A stretch of DNA of 64,000 nt from NCBI RefSeq assembly GCF_027942295.1, contig NZ_CP101416.1:4636501-4700500 (forward strand). The letters run 5' to 3'. This document shows positions 7,323 through 16,741 of the stretch, in pieces; positions within the stretch are counted from its first letter, which is position 1, and each line of letters opens with the position of its first letter. The notes below the pieces were generated by a model. It had not been told where the DNA came from and ran no database searches. It saw nothing but the letters and a program-made list of their open reading frames with translations. A program made the translations under genes and the position numbers. Origin of the DNA: Pseudanabaena sp. Chao 1811. GTDB taxonomy: Bacteria; Cyanobacteriota; Cyanobacteriia; Pseudanabaenales; Pseudanabaenaceae.

Positions 7323-9071
7323 GTGGTAGCTGTTACTGAGATTCCATCTATTGGCAACATTTTAGAGAAGCCTATTGAGCGTCGCCTAACCGTGCAGGTT
7401 TCGGAAATTGCGGCTGACACTACTACCATTCGATCGCTAGATTGGGATCGCGATCGCTTTGATATTGAGTTTGGCTTGCAAAATGGGACAACTTATAACT
7501 CCTATATCATTCGTGGCGAAAAATTAGCCCTAGTCGATACATCACACGCTAAGTTTCGCGAACTATACCTTAAAACCCTCAAGGAACAAATAGATCCCTC
7601 TCAGATTGATTACCTAGTCATCAGTCATACAGAGCCAGATCATAGCGGACTAGTAAAGGAAATTTTAGAACTCGCACCCAATGTCACCGTAGTAGCGACA
7701 AAGGTTGCATTGCAATTTTTGGGTGAGTTGATTAACCGACCTTTTAAACAGCAAGTTGTCAAAAATGGCGATCAAGTAGATCTCGGTAAAGGGCACATTT
7801 TACAGTTTGTGAATGCGCCAAACTTGCATTGGCCCGACACGATGATGACCTTTGACCATGCCACCTCGATTTTATATACCTGCGATATTTTTGGAATGCA
7901 CTATTGCAGTGAGGCAACCTACGACGAGGACTTGCAAAAGATTACGCCCGACTATCGCTTTTACTATGAATGCTTGATGGCTCCCAATGCGCGATCAGTC
8001 ATCTCGGCAATGAAGCGGATGGATGAGTTGCCTCAGGCGGAAATCGTCGCTAATGGGCATGGTCCTCTGCTGCGCTACAACGTTAAGGAATTGACTGAAA
8101 ACTATCGCCAATGGAGTCAAGCCCAAACCAAGGGCGAAACTAACGTTGTGGTTTGCTATGTGTCCGACTATGGCTATTGCGATCGCCTATCGCAAGCGAT
8201 CGCCCGTGGGATCGCCAAAACAGGTGTCGCCGTGGAAATGGCGGATCTCAAGGCGATTGATTTGCAGGAATTGCGGGAACTAGTGGGTCATGCTTCGGGC
8301 TTAGTGGTATGCACACCGCCAGCATCCAATAGTCGAGTAGAAACGGCGATCGGCGCAATCTTGGCAGCAGCAACCGAAAAGCAAGTAATTGGGTTGTATG
8401 AGCCGCACGGGAATGAAGATTCCTCCATTGATTTGTTGAATAATAGATTTAAGGATCTAGGGGTAGTGACAGCTTTTCCTGCGATTCGCGTCCGAGAAAA
8501 TCCCAATGAAGCGATATATCAGACCTGTGATGAGGCGGGAACTGACTTAGGGCAGTTGCTCACTCGTAAGCAAAATATCAAACAACTCAAGGCGATCGAT
8601 GCTGATCTCGATAAAGCTTTGGGCCGTTTAGCGGGTGGTTTATATATTATTTCCGCCGCCAAGGGTGGTGCTCGGAGTGCGATGTTAGCCTCTTGGGTCG
8701 CGCAGGCAAGCTTCAAGCCCCTTGGATTTACCGTTGCGGTGGCAAAGGATCGGGCGATCGAGTCATTTATGCAAGTAGGCGATCGCTTTGTCTTGAATGT
8801 GCTCGAAGATGGCAACTATTCCAAACTGATGCAACATTTCCTCAAGCGATTTGCTCCTGGGGCAGATCGCTTCGAGGGTGTGAAAACGCAAATATCTAGC
8901 TCTGGCGCACCGATTCTCACAGAGGCTCTTGCCTTTATGGAATGTGAAGTAATGAGTCGGATGGAATGTGCTGATCACTGGATTATCTATGCGATCGCTG
9001 AAGAAGGTCGTGTTTCTAAACCCGATGCGCTTACCGCCGCCCACCATCGCAAAATTGGCAACCATTATTAA
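7323..9071 (+). CDS. flv3: Flavodiiron protein, Flv3 type
   Basis: A 582-residue cyanobacterial flavodiiron protein with three domains: a metallo-beta-lactamase-like diiron domain (about 1-265), a flavodoxin-like FMN domain (about 275-420) and a C-terminal flavin-reductase domain (about 430-582). Diiron ligands are canonical: HTEPDHSG, NLHWPD, CDIFGMHYC and NGHGPLL, as in Flv3 rather than Flv1, whose ligands are substituted. Such proteins reduce O2 to water with electrons from photosystem I. No flv1 partner is in the window; Flv4 also has canonical ligands, so the exact paralogue is inferred. GTG start at 7323, after AGGGAGA. Confidence 0.85.
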   Translation: MVAVTEIPSIGNILEKPIERRLTVQVSEIAADTTTIRSLDWDRDRFDIEFGLQNGTTYNSYIIRGEKLALVDTSHAKFRELYLKTLKEQIDPSQIDYLVISHTEPDHSGLVKEILELAPNVTVVATKVALQFLGELINRPFKQQVVKNGDQVDLGKGHILQFVNAPNLHWPDTMMTFDHATSILYTCDIFGMHYCSEATYDEDLQKITPDYRFYYECLMAPNARSVISAMKRMDELPQAEIVANGHGPLLRYNVKELTENYRQWSQAQTKGETNVVVCYVSDYGYCDRLSQAIARGIAKTGVAVEMADLKAIDLQELRELVGHASGLVVCTPPASNSRVETAIGAILAAATEKQVIGLYEPHGNEDSSIDLLNNRFKDLGVVTAFPAIRVRENPNEAIYQTCDEAGTDLGQLLTRKQNIKQLKAIDADLDKALGRLAGGLYIISAAKGGARSAMLASWVAQASFKPLGFTVAVAKDRAIESFMQVGDRFVLNVLEDGNYSKLMQHFLKRFAPGADRFEGVKTQISSSGAPILTEALAFMECEVMSRMECADHWIIYAIAEEGRVSKPDALTAAHHRKIGNHY

Positions 9072-9102
9072 AAAGAAAGGGCGGTAAGCGCCCTTTCTTT
9101 TT
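9070..9102 (+). terminator. Terminator after flv3
   Basis: Stem AAAAAGAAAGGGCG with exact complement, GTAA-type loop, ending in a T-run and overlapping the flv3 stop codon. Confidence 0.88.
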
Positions 9103-9165
9103 ATTGGCAATAAAGGGTAAAATATCTGTAAAAATAGCTACAATTTCACAACCAAACTCTCGTTT

Positions 9166-9207
9166 TTGGGAGTAAAATGTCAAGAATCTATGACATTTTA
9201 CTCCCAA
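9166..9207. promoter_or_regulatory. 17-bp-arm hairpin just upstream of the HPP gene
   Basis: Arms 9166-9182 and 9191-9207 are exact complements. It ends 19 bases before the ATG at 9227, so depending on the transcription start it could sit in the leader, or it may be a palindromic repeat. Confidence 0.5.
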
Positions 9208-9226
9208 TTTTTATTTGTTTTTGTTC

Positions 9227-9784
9227 ATGTTGAATTTTCAAAAAGCGCGATCAAAGTGGCAAAGTTATTGGTTCAAACTCTTCGGTAGATGGCAATCCTG
9301 TCCCCTCACCTGTCCGATTGATCGCCCGCATCATAAACATGTTGTTTGGAGTTGGTTGGGAAGTTGTATTGCGATCGCCATGACTGCCTATCTCTCAACA
9401 GTCACGAACTCACCTTTGATCATGGCTCCCTTTGGCGCAACGAGTGTCCTAATTTTTGGTGTTCCTGAAAGTCCCTTAGCCCAACCGCGCAATGTTATTG
9501 GAGGCAATCTCTTATCAGCACTGATTGCCTTAACAATTTTGCACCTGTTTGGCTCTTCTCCTTGGACAATGGGTTTAGCCGTAGCAACAGCGATCGCTGC
9601 CATGCAAATTACCCATACTGTACATCCGCCATCGGGAGCCGTTGCTCTTGTGGTGATGATGACTAAACCCGATTGGCAGTTTTTGGTGACACCAACCTTT
9701 GAAGGATCAGTAATTTTGGTGCTATGTGCGGTTATTTTTAATAATCTTGCAGAAGAGCGTACTTATCCCAAACACTGGCTATAA
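9227..9784 (+). CDS. HPP family integral membrane protein
   Basis: A 185-residue membrane protein of the HPP family, named for the motif seen here as THTVHPPSGAVAL. Four or five hydrophobic segments are visible, with MAPFGATSVLIFGVPESPLA in the middle. Some cyanobacterial and chloroplast HPP proteins have been linked to nitrite transport, so that role is possible but unproven here. ATG at 9227 is preferred over the TTG at 9215 because the sequence between is only MFLF and lies in the hairpin tail. Confidence 0.83.
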   Translation: MLNFQKARSKWQSYWFKLFGRWQSCPLTCPIDRPHHKHVVWSWLGSCIAIAMTAYLSTVTNSPLIMAPFGATSVLIFGVPESPLAQPRNVIGGNLLSALIALTILHLFGSSPWTMGLAVATAIAAMQITHTVHPPSGAVALVVMMTKPDWQFLVTPTFEGSVILVLCAVIFNNLAEERTYPKHWL

Positions 9785-9797
9785 AGAAAGGCATTCG

Positions 9798-9916
9798 TAC
9801 TTGACACCGAGCAAATTTTCACCCCCCTCATTCCCCCCTTGAAAGGTGGGGAAGCATAAATTCTCCCCCTTGAAAGGGGGAGTTAGAGGGGGTAAAGATT
9901 TTTGGTGTATCAAGTA
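9798..9916. repeat. MITE-like element with TACTTGAYACC ends
   Basis: Left end TACTTGACACC (9798-9808) and right end GGTGTATCAAGTA (9904-9916) are imperfect inverted repeats. The interior carries CTCCCCCTTGAAAGGGGGAG, a 20-base palindrome, and a related CCCCCCTTGAAAGGTGGGG. No coding capacity. Confidence 0.6.
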
Positions 9917-9961
9917 TTTGATGCCATCCAAAATGACAAAAATCACTAAGTACATTCTTAT

Positions 9962-9992
9962 AAAAAAGGAGGCGCAAAGCGCCTCCCTTTTT
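9962..9992 (-). terminator. Terminator after uppS
   Basis: Stem AAAAAAGGAGGCG with complement and a short loop, adjoining the uppS stop codon at 9992; closes the lysA-cdaA-uppS run. Confidence 0.85.
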
Positions 9993-10735
9993 TATACTTT
10001 GCCAAAACGGCGATCGCGCTCTTGATAATCCATCAATGCTCGGTGAAATTCACGACGATCAAAATCTGGCCAAAGAGTATTGGTGAAATACATCTCGGTA
10101 TATGCCATTTGCCAGAGCAAGAAATTACTTAATCGCATCTCGCCACTAGTGCGAATGAGCAGATCAGGATTATGGGTTCCCGCAGTATAGAGATGCTGCT
10201 CAAACAGGTTCTCATCAATATCTTCAGGCTTGATTTCCCCTGATTGGGTAGCTTCAGCGATTTGGCGACAGACTTTCACGATCTCACGACGACTACCATA
10301 ATTAATCGCTACCGTAAAATGAATCGCTTGATTATTTGCCGTAGCAATTTGCGATCGCTCGATTTCCGCACGCAAGGAATTGGAAAGAGAATCCAGATCA
10401 CCAACAAAGGAAATCCGCACCCCTTCACTGCACATTTCGTCTAATTCACGACGCAACATCCGCTCAAACAAAACCATCAAGAAATCAACTTCCTGTGCAG
10501 GTCTACTCCAATTTTCCGTAGAAAAAGCGTAGACCGTCAGCGCATCAATTCCCCAGTCTTTGCAACAGCGTAGCAAGTCCTTGAGCGCATCAACCCCCTG
10601 TCTATGCCCCGCAATTCTGGGCATTCCTTTCTGCTTTGCCCAACGACCATTCCCGTCCATAATTACGGCAACATGTTTAGGCAATCGCTGACGATCTAGA
10701 TCTGGTGGCAAAGTTTGCAATAGCTTAGCAGTCAT
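9992..10735 (-). CDS. uppS: Isoprenyl transferase / undecaprenyl diphosphate synthase
   Basis: A 247-residue cis-prenyltransferase making the long-chain prenyl diphosphate used as lipid carrier for peptidoglycan and other glycans. Motifs: [15 protein letters not shown] with the catalytic Asp, [10 protein letters not shown], and [19 protein letters not shown]. The start at 10735 is fixed by an ATGA overlap with the end of cdaA, which implies translational coupling; a longer reading would add 20 residues overlapping cdaA. Last gene of the lysA-cdaA-uppS run. Confidence 0.96.
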   Translation of the reverse strand: MTAKLLQTLPPDLDRQRLPKHVAVIMDGNGRWAKQKGMPRIAGHRQGVDALKDLLRCCKDWGIDALTVYAFSTENWSRPAQEVDFLMVLFERMLRRELDEMCSEGVRISFVGDLDSLSNSLRAEIERSQIATANNQAIHFTVAINYGSRREIVKVCRQIAEATQSGEIKPEDIDENLFEQHLYTAGTHNPDLLIRTSGEMRLSNFLLWQMAYTEMYFTNTLWPDFDRREFHRALMDYQERDRRFGKV

Positions 10736-11622
10736 TTCTTTTCTGACGATTTTCGACTTACCATATTTTTGATATTCACACTTGACCAGAGCCAATTAAA
10801 CTTGGGCACTGTTCTTCCTAAAGGAGTCGGACGATAATTACCGAGTTTAGTTTCTAATATTTCTCGGAGCCGACTACTAGCGAGAGGACGATCTAATATG
10901 CCATTTTCTGCGATCGCGATCGAACCTGTTTCTTCAGAAACTACAACACAAAAACAATTTCTGACGCGATCGGTAATGCCCATAGCGGCTCGGTGTCTTG
11001 TGCCAATTTCCCGTGAAGCGGCCCGATCAGAAATAGGCAAAATCACGCCTGCCGCTACAATCCGATCTTCACGAATCAGGATTGCCCCGTCATGTAAAAG
11101 TGTTGATGTTTGAAAAATGGTATGTAGTAGCTCTTTGGATAACAAGGCATTGAGTCTGACACCAGGCACAGAAAAATCGCGATCATCAATCGGTTCACCA
11201 GTCTCAATAATCATTAAGGCACCTGTTCGATTTTGAGATAGCTCAATGACCGCCTCAATAATTTCCTCAATTACTGAATCAGCTTCTACAGGCGAACGCC
11301 GACTGGTGGCTGGTTGAAATAGGGAGAGTAAATCCCCACGTCCCAAACGTTCGAGAAACCGCCGCAGTTCTGGCTGCAAAATCACTGCCATCGCTACAGC
11401 GGAACCAATTAATAATTTATCAAGAACAAAATTCAGCAATCGTAAACCAAGGCGATCGCTAACAACACTAGCAATCAGTAAAAAGATAATGCCCCGCACC
11501 ATCAACAAAGTGCGGCGATCGTTGCTGAGGGACAGCATGAGGTAGATCAATCCAAACAATGCAAGGATATCGATCGCCCTCATGATGAATGCAATTGAGT
11601 TGATATTGGCAAACCACTGCAT
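10732..11622 (-). CDS. cdaA: Diadenylate cyclase CdaA
   Basis: A 296-residue membrane-bound diadenylate cyclase that makes the second messenger c-di-AMP from two ATP. Three hydrophobic segments in the first about 90 residues precede the DAC domain, whose catalytic DGA motif is [10 protein letters not shown] and whose RHR motif is [10 protein letters not shown]. Located between lysA (57 bases upstream) and uppS (4-base overlap). In cyanobacteria c-di-AMP is tied to osmotic, potassium and nitrogen balance; its placement with two cell-wall precursor genes suggests coordination with envelope synthesis. Confidence 0.96.
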   Translation of the reverse strand: MQWFANINSIAFIMRAIDILALFGLIYLMLSLSNDRRTLLMVRGIIFLLIASVVSDRLGLRLLNFVLDKLLIGSAVAMAVILQPELRRFLERLGRGDLLSLFQPATSRRSPVEADSVIEEIIEAVIELSQNRTGALMIIETGEPIDDRDFSVPGVRLNALLSKELLHTIFQTSTLLHDGAILIREDRIVAAGVILPISDRAASREIGTRHRAAMGITDRVRNCFCVVVSEETGSIAIAENGILDRPLASSRLREILETKLGNYRPTPLGRTVPKFNWLWSSVNIKNMVSRKSSEKK

Positions 11623-11679
11623 TCATAACCCTCTCATTCACAACTAATTTCGCAACTCACTTGGCAACGCATTTCGTGA

Positions 11680-13098
11680 CTACTTGCGTAGTCTCTCTGG
11701 CAAACAATCTTGACGTAATAGATCCTCACGAGTTTCACGTTTAATGATCAAACTAGAGTCACCACCTTGGACAACTACTGCCGCAGGCTTGGGTAGACGG
11801 TTGTAATTGGAAGCCATGCTGTAGTTGTAAGCACCAGTTCCAAATACAACTAGAGTATCGCCTGCCTTGGTTTCAGGTAATTGAATATCTTTAATCAAAA
11901 TATCACCTGATTCGCAATGCTTACCTGCGATCGTCACAGTTTGCGATAGGGGAGCGCTCATCTGATTTGCCACCACAGCACGATATTTAGACTGATAGGT
12001 AATCGGACGAGGATTGTCAGACATACCACCATCAATGGTCACGTAGGTGCGAATATCAGGCACAGTCTTGCTACCACCGATGGTGTAAGCAGTCGCGCAG
12101 GTTGCACCAACTAGCGATCGCCCTGGTTCACAGAGTAATTTAGGCAAGGCTAAACCTGCGGTAACAAAAGCTTCAGTCACACCTGCACTAACAGCTTTGA
12201 TCCATTCTTCAATGCTAGGGGGATCATCGGACTCGACATAACGAATACCTAAGCCACCACCGATATTTAGCTCTGAGAATTGCAAGCCATATTTTTCGCC
12301 AGCGAGTTTAAACCACTGCACCATCACACCGCCGATATCTTGGTGAGGCTGCAATTCAAAAATCTGGGAACCAATATGGGCATGAATACCAATGCAGTTC
12401 AGATTTGAACCTGCAACAAAGGCAAATACAGCCTCAATTTCATTGGGGTCAAACCCAAACTTACTATCAATATGCCCTGTCTGAATATATTCGTGGGTAT
12501 GACATTCAATGCCAGGGGTCAAGCGCAACATGATCCTTGGGGCTGTAAAGGCGACCGAGAGCGCTTGCTCTTTGGCAAGACTGGCTAGAGTCTTTAGCTC
12601 ATGCCAATTGTCCACTACAATTGTGCAGCCAACCTCTAGGGCATAGCTCAGTTCATCTAGGGATTTATTGTTGCCATGAAAATAAATCAAACTAGGTGAA
12701 ACACCCGCACGCACTGCCGTCAGGATTTCCCCTGCGGAAACCACATCAATACCTAAGCTTTCCGAGGCAACGATCGCACAAACGGCAAGGCAACTCCAAG
12801 CTTTAGAAGCATATAAAACTTGAGAGGCTCCTTGATAATGTTTGACCAAAGCATCGCGATATTGCTGACAAGCAGTTCGCAAACTTACTTCATCCAAAAT
12901 ATACAGTGGTGAACCATATTGCTGGACTAATTCCACCACATCACAACCACCAATTTCTAAGTGATCATCGGCATTAACTACAGCCGTTAGTGGTAACAGT
13001 TGTTGATTGGGCGACAAGCTATTTAAACTCGTAGCATTATCCTGTGGTGAATTCGTCGCAACAGCCTCTTGTCTAAGACTATTTAAAACAGTAGTCAT
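11680..13098 (-). CDS. lysA: Diaminopimelate decarboxylase
   Basis: A 472-residue PLP enzyme converting meso-diaminopimelate to lysine. Landmarks: LYASKAW with the PLP-binding lysine, GIHAHIGSQIF, GGGLGIRY, LCEPGRSLVG and VFGTGAYNYSMASNYN. The N-terminal 40 residues are a Ser/Asn/Gln-rich extension. First gene of the lysA-cdaA-uppS run. ATG at 13098. Confidence 0.96.
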   Translation of the reverse strand: MTTVLNSLRQEAVATNSPQDNATSLNSLSPNQQLLPLTAVVNADDHLEIGGCDVVELVQQYGSPLYILDEVSLRTACQQYRDALVKHYQGASQVLYASKAWSCLAVCAIVASESLGIDVVSAGEILTAVRAGVSPSLIYFHGNNKSLDELSYALEVGCTIVVDNWHELKTLASLAKEQALSVAFTAPRIMLRLTPGIECHTHEYIQTGHIDSKFGFDPNEIEAVFAFVAGSNLNCIGIHAHIGSQIFELQPHQDIGGVMVQWFKLAGEKYGLQFSELNIGGGLGIRYVESDDPPSIEEWIKAVSAGVTEAFVTAGLALPKLLCEPGRSLVGATCATAYTIGGSKTVPDIRTYVTIDGGMSDNPRPITYQSKYRAVVANQMSAPLSQTVTIAGKHCESGDILIKDIQLPETKAGDTLVVFGTGAYNYSMASNYNRLPKPAAVVVQGGDSSLIIKRETREDLLRQDCLPERLRK

Positions 13099-13205
13099 GA
13101 AGTACCAATAATTTGTTGTAAATCTTTATCTAATACCTATTATAAAAAATAGCGGCATTTTTATTTTATAAAATACCGTCGGGCGCTTTGTGGCTCATGA
13201 ATATT

Positions 13206-13727
13206 TTAATTTTCAATTTTTTCAAGATTTAGCGATCGCTGTAATTCTGCAATTTCATCTTTATGGGCGCGCACTTTTAGTCTGGCTTCAGGCAAAAGTT
13301 GCAAGCTAACTTTATGCTCACGGGGAACTCCACGCCAATAAAACACACCTGCGATCGGTGATGCAATTGTCAACCACAACCAGAGATTCTCTAAATCGGG
13401 AATTAAAATACCTAGTACTAGACCTAGACAAATCAAACCAATAGCCGCCAAGATTGTCAAAAATATTGCTAAGAAAACACTTGGTCTGACTTGACCCAGC
13501 AAAATGGCAATATCCCGTTCTGGATCAATCTCCACAACCTTATAAGCCCTTTGCTGGAAATGATCGCGGACTTGCATTAACAGGCGATCGTCCGTAAGTT
13601 TATCAACATTAAAAAGAGCCTCGGTAGTGCGATCGCGAATCGAACCACGTAAAAAAGAAATTAGACCCAAAAATAACAGAATTGTTAAGAGGAGCGTGGA
13701 ATATATTGTAGGAATAGTTGCAGGCAT
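13206..13727 (-). CDS. Cofactor assembly of complex C protein, CCB2/CCB4 type
   Basis: A 173-residue membrane protein resembling the cyanobacterial CCB2/CCB4 family, needed in chloroplasts for covalent attachment of heme c-n (ci) to cytochrome b6. Two hydrophobic regions (about 8-26 and a helical hairpin about 82-128) flank a soluble segment QVRDHFQQRAYKVVEID; the C-terminus is VSLQLLPEARLKVRAHKDEI. Identified by overall pattern, not a catalytic motif. It lies upstream of lysA on the same strand but 107 bases apart. Confidence 0.72.
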   Translation of the reverse strand: MPATIPTIYSTLLLTILLFLGLISFLRGSIRDRTTEALFNVDKLTDDRLLMQVRDHFQQRAYKVVEIDPERDIAILLGQVRPSVFLAIFLTILAAIGLICLGLVLGILIPDLENLWLWLTIASPIAGVFYWRGVPREHKVSLQLLPEARLKVRAHKDEIAELQRSLNLEKIEN

Positions 13728-14243
13728 TCGGACTGAAATTTTATAGGTTTGGGTACAATCTGTTAACTGTTTTGGTGATCAGTACCTTGGCATAATTAAA
13801 AACCAGATCTAAAACCCACGGCGCAGGTTTTAGGGCTTTATATTTAACTTAAGCCTACTTACTTAGTGCTTTGCCAATGAATCCATAGGCATTTGCAAAA
13901 CGAAACAATCAACGACAGCAAAGGTTAAGCAGGCTTCATTTTAGCTACAGCAAAATAAAACACGCTATAACTGCTTATTATAAGTAGCAAATCTAAAAAT
14001 TCATAAGCATTAGCATCTTTAAATTTGATAGACAGTGCTTTGATCTGATACTTTGATTTGATCTCAAATCGAGATTTTGCTGTAAATCCCTAATTAGTTA
14101 TAAGATCTGTAGCCAAATAATAAACTTCCTACAATTCTTAAACATATCCAAACCCTTCTTGATTGCTATATGTTCTTAGTTTTGATATAAAGATTAGCGG
14201 TTCAGCCTGTGATGATTTAGAGCTACTTAGGTAAAATAAAACG
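13728..14243. other. 516 bp spacer without recognisable gene
   Basis: AT-rich region between divergent ccb and wzc genes; promoters for both must be here. A weak interrupted palindrome around 13800-13850 (TAAAACC..GGTTTTA) is the only structure seen. No coding frame, tRNA or strong terminator. Confidence 0.6.
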
Positions 14244-16460
14244 ATGACTGAATATCCTAAAGCGAACTATGCAGGCAAGTACATCGATGATTCGTTTAAA
14301 CTTGCCAAATTTTTCCGAGTATTACGCAAACGTTGGATGGTCATCGTAGCCGTTTCTGTCACTGTATTTGCTGGAAACACTTACTACACATTTACCAGAA
14401 CCCCTCAATACCGTTCAAGTGCTTCTCTGCTGATCAATAACTCCACGATCGCAGTATCTGATATCCAAGTCCCCGGTTTACCAGGCACCTCATTAATTAA
14501 CCTGGGCACAGAGATTGGCATCCTCCGAAGTCGCCCTTTGATTGAAGTTGCCGTCGCTAAATTACAGCAATCTGCATCAAGCAATGCTTCTAAAGATATA
14601 GATGCTGCCACGATCATGAAGTGGTTAGAGATTCGCCCCGAAAAAGATGCGTTGATCCTACGTTTGACCTATACGGACAGCAATCCCAAACGAGCGCGGG
14701 AAGTTCTCAATGCCCTATCGGAAACTTATGTCGAATATAGCTTAAAGGATCGCCGTACAAAATCTAGTACTGCCATTAAATTTATTCAAGGTAAGTTGCC
14801 TCAAGTCAAACAACAACTTGATAAATCGGCGCTCGCAGTTACGCAATTTCGCAAAAATTACAATATCGTCGATCCTGAAGTCTACGCTGCTGCGGTTTTC
14901 AAAATGCGCGAAGCTTTAGAGGCTCAAGCTCAAGAATTACAAATCAAAATTGCCCAATATCAGCAGCAATATACAGCTCTCAGTCGTCAAGTTGGGAAAT
15001 CACCAGATGCCGCGATCGGTGGCGCAATCCTCCAACAAGATATTCCCTATCAGTCCCTAGTAAAGCAATTCCAAGAAGCTGAAACTAACTATTTCTTAGA
15101 GCGCACTAGATTTCGCGAAGATTATCCTACAGTCAAAGCTCTCAAGGACCGTCGTGATGAACTCTACAAATTATTAGAAACTCGCGCTCAGTCCGTAGTT
15201 GGGCTTAAAGGTAGTGCAAACATTGCTAATGAACCAAATAGCCCCATTCAACAAACTCTAGCGACTCAGCTATTTGAAGCCCAGACAAGCCTTGCAGTTA
15301 GTCAAGCCCAGTTAGAAAGTATTAGAAGCGCTCAGGCTGAGGTTGCTAAAGCTTTTTCGCAGATTCCCCAAATTCAGCAAAAGTATATAGAAATCCAAAG
15401 ACAACTGGCTCTGGATACATCTACTTACAACAAGTTAACTGAAAAGCTCGAAGAATTAAGGATTTCAGAAGCTCAAGAGATTTCCTCATGGCGAGTTTTA
15501 GAACCACCCCTAATTCCCATAAAACCATCATCACCAGATATTGAGAAAAGCTTGATTATTGGAGCTTTGGGAGGTGTGGTACTAGGGATATTATTTGCTT
15601 TAATTCTCAATCGCCTTGATCAACGTATTCGTGAAGTGGAAGAAGTCAAGGAAATCATCGATATTCCTCTGCTTGCTTCAATTCCCATGACCGAAGTTGC
15701 TTCTTTGGGAGCGATGTTAAGTCAGGGCATTTTGCCAACCAGCAGCTACTATGCTTTTAAGGAAGCTTTGAGTTCGCTGGCCTTAAACCTGCGCTATTTA
15801 GGTACAGATAACACGATGAAAGTGATTGCTTTCACTTCGTCAGTACCATCTGAGGGCAAGAGTACTCTTACTTATAACCTATCTACTATTCTGGCTGCTC
15901 TGGGATATAAAGTTCTCCTAGTAGATGCTGATATGCGGAAGCCCACAGTACATAAGCTAACAAATCTAAGTAATAAATCTGGTTTATCCACTGCGTTAGC
16001 TACCCCAAATCCTTGGCAAGATCTGGTGCAGGTTGCTGATGAAAAGGGCAACTTACATGTTTTGACATCGGGTTCACTGCCACCAAATCCGATGTTGTTG
16101 CTAGAGTCTACGAAGATGACAGCACTTTTGCAGGAGTGGAGACAAGCCTATGACTATGTTTTAGTAGATACTCCTCCCGTAATTGGGATAACTGATGCTC
16201 AATGTTTAACTTCTAAGGTTGATACCTTTATTCTAGTCGCCGCGATTAATCGCTCTACTAGAGGTGGTATCGCGAGAGCCTTGGAGATTTTATCGACAGC
16301 AAGGGCAAATGTGTCTGGTTTATTGATTAATATGATTGGTTCTTCAGATAGTGAATACCATTATGGATATTACGATCAGTATTACCTCAATCCCAAAGGT
16401 AGTGAAGAAGAAATTGAACCAGATTCAGAAGTAACAGCAATTGAAATTGCTAAACCATAG
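14244..16460 (+). CDS. wzc: Wzc-type polysaccharide co-polymerase with BY-kinase domain
   Basis: A 738-residue inner-membrane protein controlling export and chain length of Wzy-dependent exopolysaccharide. Order: N-terminal Wzz segment with first membrane helix (about 32-51), long coiled-coil periplasmic region, second helix (about 433-455), then a cytoplasmic tyrosine autokinase with Walker A (SSVPSEGKSTLT), Walker A' (VLLVDADMRKPT) and Walker B (YVLVDTPPV). The tail has a tyrosine cluster (HYGYYDQYYLNP), the usual autophosphorylation site. No wza, wzx, wzy or glycosyltransferase gene is adjacent, so it is an orphan here. Confidence 0.92.
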   Translation: MTEYPKANYAGKYIDDSFKLAKFFRVLRKRWMVIVAVSVTVFAGNTYYTFTRTPQYRSSASLLINNSTIAVSDIQVPGLPGTSLINLGTEIGILRSRPLIEVAVAKLQQSASSNASKDIDAATIMKWLEIRPEKDALILRLTYTDSNPKRAREVLNALSETYVEYSLKDRRTKSSTAIKFIQGKLPQVKQQLDKSALAVTQFRKNYNIVDPEVYAAAVFKMREALEAQAQELQIKIAQYQQQYTALSRQVGKSPDAAIGGAILQQDIPYQSLVKQFQEAETNYFLERTRFREDYPTVKALKDRRDELYKLLETRAQSVVGLKGSANIANEPNSPIQQTLATQLFEAQTSLAVSQAQLESIRSAQAEVAKAFSQIPQIQQKYIEIQRQLALDTSTYNKLTEKLEELRISEAQEISSWRVLEPPLIPIKPSSPDIEKSLIIGALGGVVLGILFALILNRLDQRIREVEEVKEIIDIPLLASIPMTEVASLGAMLSQGILPTSSYYAFKEALSSLALNLRYLGTDNTMKVIAFTSSVPSEGKSTLTYNLSTILAALGYKVLLVDADMRKPTVHKLTNLSNKSGLSTALATPNPWQDLVQVADEKGNLHVLTSGSLPPNPMLLLESTKMTALLQEWRQAYDYVLVDTPPVIGITDAQCLTSKVDTFILVAAINRSTRGGIARALEILSTARANVSGLLINMIGSSDSEYHYGYYDQYYLNPKGSEEEIEPDSEVTAIEIAKP

Positions 16461-16499
16461 ATATGAAAGGAGCGCTTCGCGCTCCTTTCATATCTATGG
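16455..16499 (+). terminator. Terminator/palindrome at the end of wzc
   Basis: Twenty-one-base perfect arms (16455-16475 and 16479-16499) around a TTC loop; the left arm begins inside the last codons of wzc, so the stop codon TAG lies within the stem. It abuts the MITE copy that follows. Confidence 0.75.
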
Positions 16500-16636
16500 T
16501 TCGGGATAATTTGAAACGGGCTTTGAGAGAGGGTTTGCTATGCAAACCCTCTCTCAAAGCCCAAAAGTAAAAGCCTTGCCTAGCAATGCTTTTACTTTTG
16601 GGCTTTTTAAATTTGCCACCTTAACCCAAACTGACA
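16498..16636. repeat. MITE-like element with two consecutive hairpins (copy 2)
   Basis: Starts GGTTCGGGATAATTTGAA and ends TTAACCCAAACTGACA. Two internal hairpins repeat those of copy 1 (CTTTGAGAGAGGG and CCCAAAAGTAAAAGCC arms). The first hairpin loop has grown to a longer stem (GGGTTTGCTATGCAAACCC), and the second has one mismatch. Its right end touches the cobO remnant at 16637. Confidence 0.8.
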
Positions 16637-16705
16637 TTAAATATCTACACCACGTTTGAGATCTACACCTTTTTCGGCGTAATGTTTGGGACAGACCATT
16701 TCCGA
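16637..16705 (-). pseudogene. Remnant of a second cobO 3' end (22 codons plus stop)
   Basis: Read on the minus strand it gives SEMVCPKHYAEKGVDLKRGV then DI and a TAA stop, nearly identical to the last residues of the intact gene (SEMVCHKHYAEKGVDLKRGV then DF). Differences include synonymous third-position changes, so it diverged for some time while coding, or derives from a diverged copy. The rest of this copy is missing: upstream it runs straight into the terminator of the intact gene. It is a leftover of a tandem duplication. Confidence 0.82.
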
Positions 16706-16738
16706 ATAAAAAGGCGGTGCAATGCACCGCTTTTTTAT
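16706..16738 (-). terminator. Terminator after the cobalamin adenosyltransferase gene
   Basis: Stem AAAAAGGCGGTGCA with complement ending in a T-run, 3 bases past the stop codon at 16742; symmetrical, so it could act both ways. Confidence 0.85.
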
Positions 16739-16741
16739 TTT

